Positions 27,041 to 35,830 of a DNA stretch of 64,000 nucleotides are shown piece after piece; the stretch's first letter is position 1; each line of letters begins with the position of its first letter. Under the pieces are notes generated by a model. That model worked only from the letters and a program-made list of their open reading frames with translations, had not been told where the DNA came from and searched no databases. The stretch is from Agaribacterium haliotis (lineage in GTDB: Bacteria > Pseudomonadota > Gammaproteobacteria > Pseudomonadales > Cellvibrionaceae): positions 62,001-126,000 of the forward strand of contig NZ_NKQJ01000011.1 in the NCBI RefSeq assembly GCF_002312815.1, given 5' to 3'. Made by a program: the position numbers and the translations under genes.

Positions 27041-27322
27041 ATGAGCAACAAAGTTGAAATACATTATTGCCGCTTGTGTCAGTGGTTATTGCGCAGTTCA
27101 TGGATGGCCCAGGAGCTGCTCACGACCTTTGCTGAAGAGATAGAAGAGCTCAGCTTGAGGCCGGGTACGGGCGGCATATTTCAGATATACGCCAATGGCG
27201 AGCTGGTTTGGGACAGAAAAAGAGACGGTGGTTTTCCCGATGTGAAGCAGCTCAAGCGCTGTGTGCGCGACGTTATTGCGCCGGAGCGGGAGCTTGGTCA
27301 TGTCGATAGCAACAAAGCTTAA
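27041..27322 (+). CDS. SelT/SelW/SelH (Rdx)-family redox protein, Cys form
   Basis: A 93-residue thioredoxin-like protein of the Rdx family. The N-terminal strand VEIHYCRLCQW carries the CxxC redox motif, with cysteine in place of the selenocysteine seen in some relatives. The rest matches the family: LLTTFAEEIEELSLRPGTGGIFQIYANGELVWDR and FPDVKQLKRCVRDVI. I chose the ATG at 27041, since the motif lies at the normal distance. The cellular role is unknown; redox control of proteins is assumed for the family. Confidence 0.85.
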   Translation: MSNKVEIHYCRLCQWLLRSSWMAQELLTTFAEEIEELSLRPGTGGIFQIYANGELVWDRKRDGGFPDVKQLKRCVRDVIAPERELGHVDSNKA

Positions 27323-27390
27323 GTTGCCGTTTTTGAGCCTTAAGTGAAAGGGTAAAACAGGCTCTGAATTGCTTTGCCAATGCAGATATA

Positions 27391-27444
27391 GGCAGCTAAG
27401 CCTCAGAACTAAGCCCCGGCAGCTAAGCCTCAGAAATAAGCCCC
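27391..27444. repeat. Tandem 27-bp direct repeat
   Basis: Two adjacent 27-bp copies (27391-27417 and 27418-27444), each starting GGCAGCTAAGCCTCAGAA, with one mismatch between them. They lie in the gap between the Rdx gene and the glnA terminator. They are non-coding on both strands as far as I can see. Confidence 0.8.
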
Positions 27445-27505
27445 AGGGCATGGATTGACGGGCACCCTAAGAAGAAGTCTAGCTATGCCCTTTTTGCAGG
27501 GGGCC

Positions 27506-27560
27506 AAAACCAACTGAGCAAGCTTGCACGGTTACTATCGCACCTTGCTCAGTTAGTTTT
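27506..27560 (-). terminator. Terminator-like hairpin of glnA
   Basis: AAAACCAACTGAGCAAG at 27506-27522 pairs with CTTGCTCAGTTAGTTTT at 27544-27560, 17 positions with one mismatch, around a 21-base loop. It lies nine bases beyond the glnA stop codon, on the minus-strand transcript. Confidence 0.65.
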
Positions 27561-27568
27561 GAACAAAA

Positions 27569-28975
27569 TTAAACGCTGTAATACATATCCAGTTCAATTG
27601 GGTGTGTGGTCATATTTAAGCGTTCTACTTCTTCGGCTTTAAGTGCGATGTAAGCGTCGATGGCGTCGTCGGTAAATACACCGCCGGCGGTGAGGAAGTC
27701 TCGATCAGCATCGAGTGCTTCCAGAGCTTCTTCAAGTGAGGCGCAAACGGTCGGGTATTCAGCCAACTCTTCTGCGGGCAGATCGTAGAGATCTTTATCG
27801 GCGGAATCGCCGGGGTGTATTTTGTTTTTAACACCGTCGAGGCCGGCCATTAGCAGTGCCGCAAAGGCCAGGTAGGGGTTGGCGGTTGGGTCTGGGAAGC
27901 GAGTTTCAATGCGCTTGCCTTTGGGGGCCGTTACATAAGGGATGCGGATAGAGGCCGAGCGGTTGCGAGCGGAATAGGCCAGAATAACCGGCGCTTCAAA
28001 CCCCGGAACCAGGCGCTTGTAAGAGTTTGTCGAGGCGTTGCAGAACGCGTTTAACGCTTTGGCGTGTTTGATAATACCGCCGATATAAAACAGCGCGGTT
28101 TCGCTGAGGCCCGCGTAAGCGTCGCCGGCAAATTGGTTGACACCGTCTTTTACAAAACTCTGGTGTACGTGCATGCCTGAACCGTTGTCACCGACTATGG
28201 GTTTGGGCATAAATGTCGCGGTTTTGCCGTAGGCGTGAGCGACATTGTGCACGCAGTACTTAAGGATTTGCACTTCGTCGGCTTTTTTAACCAGGGTGTT
28301 GGCACCAACGCCGATTTCACACTGGCCGGCAGTGCCCACTTCGTGGTGGTGAACCTCAATCTCAAGGCCCATTTCTTCCATTGCCGCACACATGGCGCCG
28401 CGAATATCTTGCAGGCTGTCGACCGGTGGTACCGGGAAATAACCGCCTTTGACGCCCGGGCGGTGGCCCATATTGCCGTCGTCAAAACTGTGCTCAGAAG
28501 ACCAAGCCGCTTCTTCAGAGGAAATCTTGTAAAAAGCGCCGCCCATATCTGAGCCCCACTTTACATCGTCAAAGACAAAAAACTCGGGCTCCGGGCCAAA
28601 AAACGCAGCGTCACCGAGGCCGGTTGATTTCAGGTATTCCTCTGCGCGCGCAGCGATAGAGCGCGGGTCGCGTTCGTAACCCTGGCCGGTCGAAGGCTCT
28701 ACAATGTTGCAGCGCACAATCACTGTCGGTTCATCGGTGAACGGGTCGAGCACGGAGGCGCTGTCGTCCGGCATTAAAATCATGTCGGATTCGTTAATGC
28801 CTTTCCAGCCGGCAATTGAAGAGCCGTCAAACATTTTGCCTTCTTCAAAGAAGTCCTCATCCACTTCAGAAGTGGGGATGCTGACGTGTTGTTCTTTACC
28901 TTTGGTGTCGGTGAAGCGCAGGTCGACCCAGCGGGCTTCGCTCTCTTTGATCAGGGTGAGAGTGTTCTCAGACAT
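27569..28975 (-). CDS. glnA: Glutamine synthetase type I
   Basis: A 468-residue enzyme that makes glutamine from glutamate, ammonia and ATP; it forms dodecamers. The N-terminal beta-grasp domain has [17 protein letters not shown] and FDGSSIAGW. The catalytic domain has PEPEFFVFD, the metal/ATP motif [16 protein letters not shown] and RSASIRIP. The adenylylation tyrosine is Tyr397 in KDLYDLP, the same number as in E. coli, so activity should be controlled by GlnE. Upstream (28976-29367) I found no clear sigma-54 promoter. A second, unrelated type of glutamine synthetase lies 3 kb away. Confidence 0.97.
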   Translation of the reverse strand: MSENTLTLIKESEARWVDLRFTDTKGKEQHVSIPTSEVDEDFFEEGKMFDGSSIAGWKGINESDMILMPDDSASVLDPFTDEPTVIVRCNIVEPSTGQGYERDPRSIAARAEEYLKSTGLGDAAFFGPEPEFFVFDDVKWGSDMGGAFYKISSEEAAWSSEHSFDDGNMGHRPGVKGGYFPVPPVDSLQDIRGAMCAAMEEMGLEIEVHHHEVGTAGQCEIGVGANTLVKKADEVQILKYCVHNVAHAYGKTATFMPKPIVGDNGSGMHVHQSFVKDGVNQFAGDAYAGLSETALFYIGGIIKHAKALNAFCNASTNSYKRLVPGFEAPVILAYSARNRSASIRIPYVTAPKGKRIETRFPDPTANPYLAFAALLMAGLDGVKNKIHPGDSADKDLYDLPAEELAEYPTVCASLEEALEALDADRDFLTAGGVFTDDAIDAYIALKAEEVERLNMTTHPIELDMYYSV

Positions 28976-29367
28976 TGGTGCAGTTCCTCCAGCTAGGTTC
29001 TAGCCAAGATTGGTGAAGTTGTGGCGCTATGCGTTTTATAGCTTTGTTTTAGCAGCGTTTTAGCTGCGTGCAATGGTAAAGCAAAGCCCGGATGCTGTTA
29101 ACTCATTCAGGCGCCAAGTGGCGCAGCTTTGATGCTGCATCAAATCACGCTCAATAACTGTCTGCAGTAGGGCATTGGCTTTGGGCTGGCGCGCTTGGTT
29201 CTTAGCCTAATAGTCTGCCGCGATGGGCCCGCTAGCAACGGCGCCGGGCGAGTGTGGGTGCTGCTTTCTGAATTGAGCGCTGTTTAAGCTTGTTTAAAAC
29301 TACGCATGGCTTTTTAACTTAGGTACTATAGCCGGCTCCAGCTAGCCCCATCTTCACTGTAAGTTTT
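28976..29367. other. Divergent glnA-thiI promoter region
   Basis: A 392-bp gap between divergent glnA and thiI. It should hold both promoters. A GCGCC-aagt-GGCGC palindrome lies near 29111-29124. TGGTGCA right before the glnA start resembles half of an NtrC site, but its place makes that unlikely. No GG-N10-GC sigma-54 element was seen on the glnA strand. No small gene or RNA was recognised. Confidence 0.5.
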
Positions 29368-30828
29368 ATGCAATATATCGTTCGCCTTTTTCCCGAGATC
29401 ATGATTAAGAGCAAGCCTGTGCGCAAGCGCTGGTGTAAAAAGCTCACCGACAATCTGCGCATCCTTGCGCGGCGCATCGATGAAAAGGCTTCAGTTGTGC
29501 TCGATTGGGATCGCATCATCGTGCGCAGTAAAGGCGCGGGTGAGCACTTGGATGCGCAGCTCAGCGCGATGTTGGCGTGCACGCCGGGCATTGCCCATTT
29601 CACCCGGGTCAGTGCCCACAAGTTTGCAAGCCTCGACGATATATATCAGCTGACTTACGACTACTGGCAAGACAAACTCGATGGCCGCACCTTTTGCGTC
29701 AGAGTTAAACGCAGCGGTCAGCACGACTGGAAAAGCATCGATATCGAGCGCTATGTCGGCGGCGGTTTAAATCAGCATACAACTGCTGCCGGAGTGCGTT
29801 TAAAAGACCCGGATGTGACCGTGGCGCTGGAGATCAAAGACGACGAGCTCTACATTGTAGAGCAGCGCACGGAGGGGCTTGGAGGTTTTCCTCTGGGCAC
29901 TCAAGATGAAGATGTTTTGTCTTTGGTAAGTGGTGGTTTTGATTCGACGGTTGCTTCGTATATGTTGATGCGCCGGGGCATGAAAACACATTTTTGTTTT
30001 TTTAATCTCGGCGGCCGTGAACACGAGCTTGCAGTTAAGGAAGTTGCGTTTTACCTGTGGAACAAATTCGGCTCTTCGCACCGGGTGAAGTTTATCAGTG
30101 TGCCTTTTGAAACTGTTGTTGCGCAGATTTTAGAGCATGTCGGCCCGGCGAATATGGGCGTGGTTTTAAAGCGCATGATGTACCGCGCCGCAAGCCAGGT
30201 TGCCGAGCGGGCAAAAGTGAATGCCATTGTCACTGGCGAGGCGATTTCTCAGGTTAGCTCGCAAACCCTGCACAACTTAGCGGCGATTGAAAAGGTTACC
30301 GACAAGTTAATTCTGCGGCCGTTAATTTGCATGGATAAGCCCGAGATTATTGATCTCAGCCGAAAAATAGGCACGGAAGAGTTCAGTGCGGCGATTCCGG
30401 AATACTGCGGAGTTATATCGGTCAAACCTTCGTCGAGTGTAAAAATGCACAAATTGCTGGCTGAAGAAGCCCAGCTTGATTTTTCCGTACTCGAAAGCGC
30501 TATTGCCAATAGTCGCGCGCAGAGTATTGACGAGGTGATGAACGATATAAGCCCGGAGTCAGGCGAACTTCCGTTGGTCGGCGAGGGCGATGAGCAAGAC
30601 TATATTGTGCTCGATATTCGCCACCCCGATGAAGTAGAGCAAAAACCGCTGGCGGTGAAACAGCTAAAACTAATGCCGTTTTACAGTTTAAATAGCCGCA
30701 TTCACGAGCTCGATAAAAACCAGGCTTACGCGCTTTACTGTGACAAGGGGGTGATGAGCCAATTGCACGCTGCTCATTTACAAGAACAGGGTTTTGCGAA
30801 GCTTGCTGTATATAAACACGATAAGTAA
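29368..30828 (+). CDS. thiI: tRNA 4-thiouridine synthase ThiI
   Basis: A 486-residue sulfurtransferase that makes 4-thiouridine at position 8 of tRNA and also supports thiamine thiazole synthesis. Domains in order: ferredoxin-like and THUMP (residues 1-165), PP-loop ATPase with SGGFDS at 188-193, and a C-terminal rhodanese domain with the persulfide-carrying cysteine Cys458 in ALYCDKG. The length equals that of the long, enteric-type ThiI. The gene is followed 17 bases later by a small membrane-protein gene. Confidence 0.96.
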   Translation: MQYIVRLFPEIMIKSKPVRKRWCKKLTDNLRILARRIDEKASVVLDWDRIIVRSKGAGEHLDAQLSAMLACTPGIAHFTRVSAHKFASLDDIYQLTYDYWQDKLDGRTFCVRVKRSGQHDWKSIDIERYVGGGLNQHTTAAGVRLKDPDVTVALEIKDDELYIVEQRTEGLGGFPLGTQDEDVLSLVSGGFDSTVASYMLMRRGMKTHFCFFNLGGREHELAVKEVAFYLWNKFGSSHRVKFISVPFETVVAQILEHVGPANMGVVLKRMMYRAASQVAERAKVNAIVTGEAISQVSSQTLHNLAAIEKVTDKLILRPLICMDKPEIIDLSRKIGTEEFSAAIPEYCGVISVKPSSSVKMHKLLAEEAQLDFSVLESAIANSRAQSIDEVMNDISPESGELPLVGEGDEQDYIVLDIRHPDEVEQKPLAVKQLKLMPFYSLNSRIHELDKNQAYALYCDKGVMSQLHAAHLQEQGFAKLAVYKHDK

Positions 30829-30844
30829 AAAATACGGATTAACT

Positions 30845-31291
30845 ATGGGTTTAACACGCAAGCAGCAGAGCATCGTTGTTATTGTCGCCGCTATTTTGAT
30901 GGTGTCGTCGAGCGTATTGACCCTGGTATTTACCGGTGCGCTTAAATTAAATTTTGGCGCCGAGCGCGATACCGGCCATAAAAATATTACCTTTACCGAC
31001 GCTAATATGGCCTGTGAGCAAACAGTTGAAGATGAGTTCTCCGGGCGTTTAAAGACCTATTTTGTCGACAGCCACAGCTCGCGCTACGATCACAATAGTT
31101 TTTTGTACAAGATTTTTCTTGAGGCCGATGTTGTCGCCGATGGCGGGCGTGTTGCCCAGGTTTACGTTGTCTGTTTTGTTGATGCCGGTGACGGCAACAT
31201 TGACAAGCTTGAGTACCTTGAAAAAAGCGATGCGCCCAAAGGCCAGGCAATACGTAAAGGCGGCGATAAGTTTATTGAGTGGCCACAGTAA
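30845..31291 (+). CDS. Small membrane-anchored protein of unknown function
   Basis: A 148-residue protein with one N-terminal transmembrane segment (about residues 9-33: IVVIVAAILMVSSSVLTLVFTGAL) and a soluble, probably periplasmic domain of about 110 residues. The domain has two cysteines (NMACEQ and YVVCFV) and a beta-rich pattern. I recognise no family. It lies 17 bases after thiI and may be co-transcribed. The frame extends upstream into thiI, but the ATG at 30845 gives a normal start. Confidence 0.6.
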   Translation: MGLTRKQQSIVVIVAAILMVSSSVLTLVFTGALKLNFGAERDTGHKNITFTDANMACEQTVEDEFSGRLKTYFVDSHSSRYDHNSFLYKIFLEADVVADGGRVAQVYVVCFVDAGDGNIDKLEYLEKSDAPKGQAIRKGGDKFIEWPQ

Positions 31292-31304
31292 GCGCGCTGC
31301 GATA

Positions 31305-31880
31305 TCAGCGGGTAAATTTCCCCAGCGCTAGACTAAAGGTCACTAAGAGTCGCGACTGGCCGTCTTGGGCGAGGAAGTAGTCAGCGTTTATTCCTGCACC
31401 AAGGTATTTTCCGAAACTGATAGAGCCGTTCAGTGGAATGCCCAGCATCGTGCCTTCGTTATGATTGCAGTAATAATTGCTGTGATCGCCAAATAACTCG
31501 CTATCTGCGTTAGATGTTTTTTGACAGTCAAGGCTCCAGTCGCCTTGCATCAGGCCAAGGCCGATACCGGCGTCTGTATTCATCCAGCGATTGCTATAGC
31601 TCCACAGCCTGCTAACGCTAATAATATCTACCTTTGGATCCAGGATTTCTTCTGTGACTTTATCCATATAGGTTTCGTTGCAGAAAAAACATGTGTGTTC
31701 TTCAATATGGCTGTATCCAAGTCTCCAGCCTCGAGTGCCGTCAGCGATTTTAATGTGGGCGGAACCGCCGTTGTAGGAGAGCCCAGCTTCTACCCAGTAG
31801 CGATCAAACGCCGGGCTGGCTGCTGCGGGAAGAGTTAAGAGCGTTAGGGGAAAAATGATAAAGAGCTGGCGGAGCTTCAT
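31305..31880 (-). CDS. Exported protein with barrel-like pattern, cysteine-rich centre
   Basis: A 191-residue protein with a signal peptide (about residues 1-21, ending PAAA). The mature part has alternating strands (RYWVEAGLSYNGG, GWRLGYSHIEE, GIGLGLMQGDWSL, LVTFSLALGKF) like a small outer-membrane barrel. Four cysteines occur: CFFC near residue 64 and two in the central loop (LDCQKT, YYCNHN). It does not end in an aromatic residue (KFTR), so outer-membrane insertion is less certain. I chose the ATG at 31880, ahead of the hydrophobic start MKLRQLF. Function is unknown. Confidence 0.55.
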   Translation of the reverse strand: MKLRQLFIIFPLTLLTLPAAASPAFDRYWVEAGLSYNGGSAHIKIADGTRGWRLGYSHIEEHTCFFCNETYMDKVTEEILDPKVDIISVSRLWSYSNRWMNTDAGIGLGLMQGDWSLDCQKTSNADSELFGDHSNYYCNHNEGTMLGIPLNGSISFGKYLGAGINADYFLAQDGQSRLLVTFSLALGKFTR

Positions 31881-31949
31881 AAATTTGTCGATGTCAGCAG
31901 TTTTTATTGTTATTTGTAAGTGCACTTAGCTCTGTTGTTAAGTTCATAA

Positions 31950-31974
31950 AAAAGCCGGGCAATGCCCGGCTTTT
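31950..31974 (-). terminator. Rho-independent terminator of the GSII gene
   Basis: An 11-bp stem (AAAAGCCGGGC at 31950-31960, GCCCGGCTTTT at 31964-31974) with a three-base loop, followed on the minus strand by a six-T run. It lies 26 bases past the GSII stop codon. Confidence 0.9.
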
Positions 31975-31999
31975 CATAAAACAACTTAAGTCGCTTAGC

Positions 32000-33019
32000 T
32001 TATTTAGCCATAGCTTCTTTAGTAGTTTTAACGATTGCAGCAGCAACCTTGTAGGGATCCGCGTTAGAAGCAGGACGACGGTCTTCCAGACGGCCTTTCC
32101 AGCCATCTTCAACAGTGCCAACAGGGATACGGATAGATGCGCCGCGGTCAGATACACCGTAGCTGAACTCGTCGATGGCTTGAGTTTCGTGCTTACCAGT
32201 CAGACGCTGGTGGTTGTCTGCACCGTAAACGCTGATGTGACGCTCGATGTTTTTACCGAACTCTTCACAGATCTTGGTGAATACAGCTTCGTCGCCCAGG
32301 TCACGCATTGCGCCGTTAGAGAAGTTAGCGTGCATACCAGAACCGTTCCAGTCAGTGTCGCCGAGAGGCTTAGGATGCCACTCAATCGCGTAACCGTATT
32401 TCTCTGCAGTGCGCTCGAGCAGGTAACGGCCCAGCCAGATTTCGTCACCAGAGCGCTTGGCGCCTTTGGCGAAGATTTGGAATTCCCACTGACCGGCAGC
32501 AACTTCAGCGTTGATACCTTCAACGTTCAGGCCAGCTTCCAGACACAGGTCCAGGTGCTCTTCGATGATTTCACGACCGAAAGCGTTTTTGCCACCTACT
32601 GAACAGTAGTAAGGACCTTGTGGGTCAGGGAAACCGCCAGCAGGGAAGCCGGGAGGACGGTTAGTAGTGGTGTCCCACAGGAAGTATTCTTGCTCAAAAC
32701 CGAACCAGAAATCGTCGTCGTCGTCAGACTCGTCGATGGTTGCACGGCCGTTAGAGGCGTGAGCAGAACCGTCGGCGTTCAGTACTTCGGTCATTACCAG
32801 GTAAGCGTTGGCGCGATCTGGATCAGGGATGATGGCAACAGGCTTCAGCAGGCAGTCAGAGTCGCTGCCGTCGGCTTGCTCGGTAGAGCTGCCGTCGAAA
32901 GACCACATAGGACACTCTTCGAGAGTACCGCCGAAGTCGTTACGAACCATAGTTTTGCTGCGCAGGCTTTGAGTTGGGTGGTAGCCGTCAAGCCAGATGT
33001 ATTCCAACTTAGATTTCAT
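32000..33019 (-). CDS. Glutamine synthetase type II (eukaryote-like GSII)
   Basis: A 339-residue glutamine synthetase of the GSII class, shorter than GSI and usual in eukaryotes, Rhizobiales, Streptomyces and some marine gammaproteobacteria. Motifs are LEYIWLDGY, MWSFDGSST, FGFEQEYFLWD, NAEVAAGQWEFQI, DWNGSGMHANFSNG and ASIRIPVGT. GSII lacks the adenylylation tyrosine loop, so it should escape GlnE control. I chose the ATG at 33019 (MKSKLEYIW); the upstream GTG at 33031 directly abuts the GGAG site and is a poor start. Codon use and composition look like neighbouring genes. A strong terminator follows. The 275 bases upstream contain a GCGCCCTT-A-AAGGGCGC palindrome at 33136-33152, possibly regulatory. 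Confidence 0.93.
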   Translation of the reverse strand: MKSKLEYIWLDGYHPTQSLRSKTMVRNDFGGTLEECPMWSFDGSSTEQADGSDSDCLLKPVAIIPDPDRANAYLVMTEVLNADGSAHASNGRATIDESDDDDDFWFGFEQEYFLWDTTTNRPPGFPAGGFPDPQGPYYCSVGGKNAFGREIIEEHLDLCLEAGLNVEGINAEVAAGQWEFQIFAKGAKRSGDEIWLGRYLLERTAEKYGYAIEWHPKPLGDTDWNGSGMHANFSNGAMRDLGDEAVFTKICEEFGKNIERHISVYGADNHQRLTGKHETQAIDEFSYGVSDRGASIRIPVGTVEDGWKGRLEDRRPASNADPYKVAAAIVKTTKEAMAK

Positions 33020-33294
33020 CTTGAGTTTCACTCCAATGGGTTTTATTGATTGACGAGGTCGTGCCTTGTCGTTAATGGGATCTTCATGGCAATTATTGTT
33101 CCAACTATTCTAAAGTGGCGCTCACACTTTGGCCAGCGCCCTTAAAGGGCGCACATAGTCTGCTCTGCGGGCGAGCGACATATAAGCTGCTGACGCTGTC
33201 TGCAGAGCAGCAAGGAAATAATAAGCGAAAGTGGTGCTCAATATTGGTGCGTATCGGGTTTTTGTGCTTCATTTTGGTGTGCTTGTTGGCTGGC

Positions 33295-34062
33295 TTAACC
33301 CTGCTCCGTATCGACCACAATAACGCTGATATTATCCCGGCCGCCGTTGTCGAGTGCTCGGTCTAATAAACTGGCAGCGGCGTCATCGACACTGCCCAGT
33401 GCGAGGCGAGTGTGCATGTCGGCAATGGATACCCCATTGTAGAGCCCGTCGCTGCATATTAGATAGCGATCGCCGGGCTCAAACGCTGCGTGGCGCAGGT
33501 CGAGCTGCAATGTGCTGTGCACCCCGACGGCGCGTGTCAGCACATTCGCCGATGGGTGAATTGCGGCCTGTTCTGGCGTCAATTCGCCGCGCGCGCACTT
33601 TTCTTGGGCAAGGCTGTGGTCCTCTGTCATCTGCTGCAGCTGACCTTGCCTCAAGCGATAAATGCGACTGTCGCCTGCCCACAGGAAAAAACAGTGGTGA
33701 CCGTAGACAAACAGTGCAGCGACGGTGCTGCCTATGCGTTTGCCGCGAAATGCGGTGCGGCACTGTTCATTGCAGGCCGCAAGTTGTTGCTCGAGCTGTT
33801 TAACACTCGCGGCGAGCCTGTCCTGCCAGCAAAACTGCTCAAAGGTTTTGATAACGGCTTTGCTGGCGTAGTCGCCGCGGCTGTGGCCGCCCATACCGTC
33901 GGCAATAACCCAAAGGCGCAAGCTGTCGGCTTGTAAAAATGCATCTTCATTGACGGGGCGAACCCGGCCGATATGAGTCAGGCCGGCGCTGAGCCAGTGT
34001 TTGCCGTCGGCGCGCGAGTCGCTTTCTAAGTTGTGCAGTTGTTGTAGGTCTATATCAGCCAT
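33295..34062 (-). CDS. PP2C-type Ser/Thr protein phosphatase
   Basis: A 255-residue metal-dependent phosphatase (PPM/PP2C). Motifs in order: RPVNEDAF, VIADGMGGHSRGDYAS, AGDSRIYRL, YLICSDGLYNGV and GGRDNISVIVV, which hold the acidic metal ligands. It is cytosolic, with no membrane segment. It lies 24 bases downstream of a Ser/Thr kinase gene on the same strand, so the pair probably acts on the same targets. No type VI secretion or FHA-domain genes are near. Confidence 0.9.
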   Translation of the reverse strand: MADIDLQQLHNLESDSRADGKHWLSAGLTHIGRVRPVNEDAFLQADSLRLWVIADGMGGHSRGDYASKAVIKTFEQFCWQDRLAASVKQLEQQLAACNEQCRTAFRGKRIGSTVAALFVYGHHCFFLWAGDSRIYRLRQGQLQQMTEDHSLAQEKCARGELTPEQAAIHPSANVLTRAVGVHSTLQLDLRHAAFEPGDRYLICSDGLYNGVSIADMHTRLALGSVDDAAASLLDRALDNGGRDNISVIVVDTEQG

Positions 34063-34086
34063 GTATGTCGTAGTTTGCGCTTGTTA

Positions 34087-35028
34087 TTACCAGCCACTTT
34101 GCAGTGAGCGAACCAGCTCATCGGCCGATCTGGGCCTGTTTTGCGCGTCTTTTTGCAGGCAGCGCATGCACAGCTCGGCGAGGTTGTCGGGAAGGCGGGC
34201 CTTGCTCACTGTGCGCGGATCAGCCGGCAGTTCGTCGCGAACTTGCTGCAGTAGAGTCTGCACAATTTCACCTTGAAACGGGGTGGTTCCGGTCAAAGTT
34301 TCATAGAGTACGGCGCCGAGGCTGTAGATATCACTTTGAAAGCTGATGCCTGGGTCGCGGTCGATCTGCTCGGGAGACATATACATTACTGTGCCCTGCA
34401 GTTTGCCCTGACCGGTCATGCCCTGTTCGGCGTCGGCTTCGTCGATGGCTTGCTCATCTTCGCTGAGCGCGGCATCTTTGTGCCAGACCTTGGCCAGGCC
34501 CCAGTCGAGCAAGAGAATCTCTCCGTAGGGGCCTATCAAAATGTTATCGGGTTTGATATCTCGGTGCAGAACGCCGCGAGAGTGCGCATAGGCTAGCGCG
34601 CGAGCGACTTGCATGATGACATCCATAAGTTGGCTAAGGTCGTAGCGCTCGCGGTAGTTTAATACTTCGCGCAGGGTATAGCCGTGGATAAGCTTCATCG
34701 TGAAATAGAGATTGCCGCGCGCATCGCGGCCGAGCTCATAGGTCGGTACCGTGTTCGGGTGCTGCAGCAGTGCGCTGATGCGAGCTTCGCGCAATAGGCG
34801 TTTATTCTCAATAAGGTTGTCTTTGAGCTCGGGGCGCAGGGTTTTGTAGCAAACGGTTCGGCGCAGGTGCAGATCCCTGCAGCTCTTAATTAGCGATTTA
34901 CCGCCCGTCGCAATGGTGCTGAAAAAGGCGTAGCGCGTTTTGGGGTTGAGGGTTTCGGGCAAGGTGGCATCGGTATCTTCAATAAAGAGCCTTGCTTCAC
35001 TTGTATCTTGTTGTTGAAATTCCAGCAT
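34087..35028 (-). CDS. Hanks-type Ser/Thr protein kinase
   Basis: A 313-residue soluble kinase. The glycine-rich loop is degenerate (IATGGKSLIKSCRD). The ATP lysine is Lys62 in VCYKTLRPEL, the catalytic loop is HRDIKPDN (Asp157), and the metal motif is DWG (175-177) in place of DFG, a variant seen in other bacterial kinases. GTVMYMSPEQ and SDIYSLGAVLYETLTG complete the core. There is no transmembrane or PASTA sensor part; the first 30 residues are unrelated and acidic. The gene is upstream of PP2C and 90 bases downstream of a small membrane ORF. Confidence 0.9.
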   Translation of the reverse strand: MLEFQQQDTSEARLFIEDTDATLPETLNPKTRYAFFSTIATGGKSLIKSCRDLHLRRTVCYKTLRPELKDNLIENKRLLREARISALLQHPNTVPTYELGRDARGNLYFTMKLIHGYTLREVLNYRERYDLSQLMDVIMQVARALAYAHSRGVLHRDIKPDNILIGPYGEILLLDWGLAKVWHKDAALSEDEQAIDEADAEQGMTGQGKLQGTVMYMSPEQIDRDPGISFQSDIYSLGAVLYETLTGTTPFQGEIVQTLLQQVRDELPADPRTVSKARLPDNLAELCMRCLQKDAQNRPRSADELVRSLQSGW

Positions 35029-35118
35029 GCATCAACCTTTAGCGCTTTGGGTTGGGCTCGATTCTATACTGAAATTAGCATTTGGGCAGTTTTGCTTTTC
35101 CTGCACGCCCTTGTCTGT

Positions 35119-35283
35119 TTATTCTCGCTGTTGTTTTTGCCTGTTTTTTAGTTGCTGCTGGAGCTTTTTGAGCTTGTGTTTTCTGGCTTTGCTCTGTTTT
35201 TTCATGTACTGAATATAAAGCCAAAGCAGAGCGGCCATGGCGAGGCAGGCGAGCATATAACTGCCGTAGTTTGAACTGTCCAT
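35119..35283 (-). CDS. Possible 54-residue membrane protein upstream of the kinase
   Basis: A short frame starting MDSSNYGSYMLACLAMAALL and ending KQQRE. One transmembrane helix (about residues 8-26) is followed by a strongly basic, glutamine-rich tail (MKKQSKARKHKLKKLQQQL) of coiled-coil character. It looks like a type I or tail-in small membrane protein. The ribosome-binding site is weak. It lies on the kinase strand, 90 bases upstream, so it may belong to that transcript. No family is known to me. Confidence 0.45.
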   Translation of the reverse strand: MDSSNYGSYMLACLAMAALLWLYIQYMKKQSKARKHKLKKLQQQLKNRQKQQRE

Positions 35284-35288
35284 AAGCG

Positions 35289-35309
35289 TTAGGGCCTGTC
35301 TACACTAAA
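35289..35309 (-). repeat. Dispersed short repeat with core ACAGGCCCTA, copy 3
   Basis: On the minus strand this reads TTTAGTGTAGACAGGCCCTAA. It shares TTAGTGT and ACAGGCCCTA with the copy at 47904-47925. It is intergenic, between the 54-residue ORF and the acylphosphatase gene. Confidence 0.5.
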
Positions 35310-35374
35310 GTCTGTTACCACAAATTCACACGGTCGGCTTTTGTCTTGAAAGCCAAAGCTGCGAGCACCTCACT

Positions 35375-35647
35375 ATGCCAACACGTCGTTATTTGATTCA
35401 AGGGAAAGTACAGGGTGTATTTTTTCGCGCAAGCACGCAACAAAAGGCCAATGAATACTGTATCTGCGGCTGGGTGCGCAACCTCAGTACCGGCGATGTC
35501 GAAGTTGAGGCCAGTGCCACCGAGCCGCGGCTCGAAGCGTTTGAGGCGTGGCTGCGCAGAGGGCCAGAGAGCGCTCGGGTCGATGAGCTGTCGGCGCGCG
35601 ATGTCGACGAGCTTGAAAAGCCCGCCGGTGGTTTTGAAATTCGCTAG
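35375..35647 (+). CDS. acyP: Acylphosphatase
   Basis: A 90-residue enzyme that hydrolyses acyl phosphates such as carbamoyl phosphate and 1,3-bisphosphoglycerate. The phosphate-binding loop KVQGVFFRAST has the catalytic Arg18, and GWVRNLSTGDVEVEA has the catalytic Asn36. The length is typical. It stands alone ahead of bipA. No strong ribosome-binding site is visible. Confidence 0.92.
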   Translation: MPTRRYLIQGKVQGVFFRASTQQKANEYCICGWVRNLSTGDVEVEASATEPRLEAFEAWLRRGPESARVDELSARDVDELEKPAGGFEIR

Positions 35648-35830
35648 TGAATGCTGACAGATACGGCTTAGGGCCGCTCGGTCTTCGCGCAGTTGGCACG
35701 CCAGTTTTTCTACGTGCTCGACAAGTTTAATAACTTTCATTGAACACTCTCAAAAAAGCGTACTTTTTAATCACTGCTCGGCTATAATGCGCGCCCTTTG
35801 ACGTATCTGCCGGACCTTGAGGCCCATCCT

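Noticed and set aside
28976-29367. Possible NtrC half-site TGGTGCA and search for a sigma-54 promoter at glnA
   Set aside because: The half-site touches the start codon, which is a wrong place for an enhancer, and no GG-N10-GC element was found on that strand.
33295-35028. Kinase-phosphatase pair as part of a type VI secretion locus
   Set aside because: No Tss, Hcp, VgrG or FHA gene is in the window around it.
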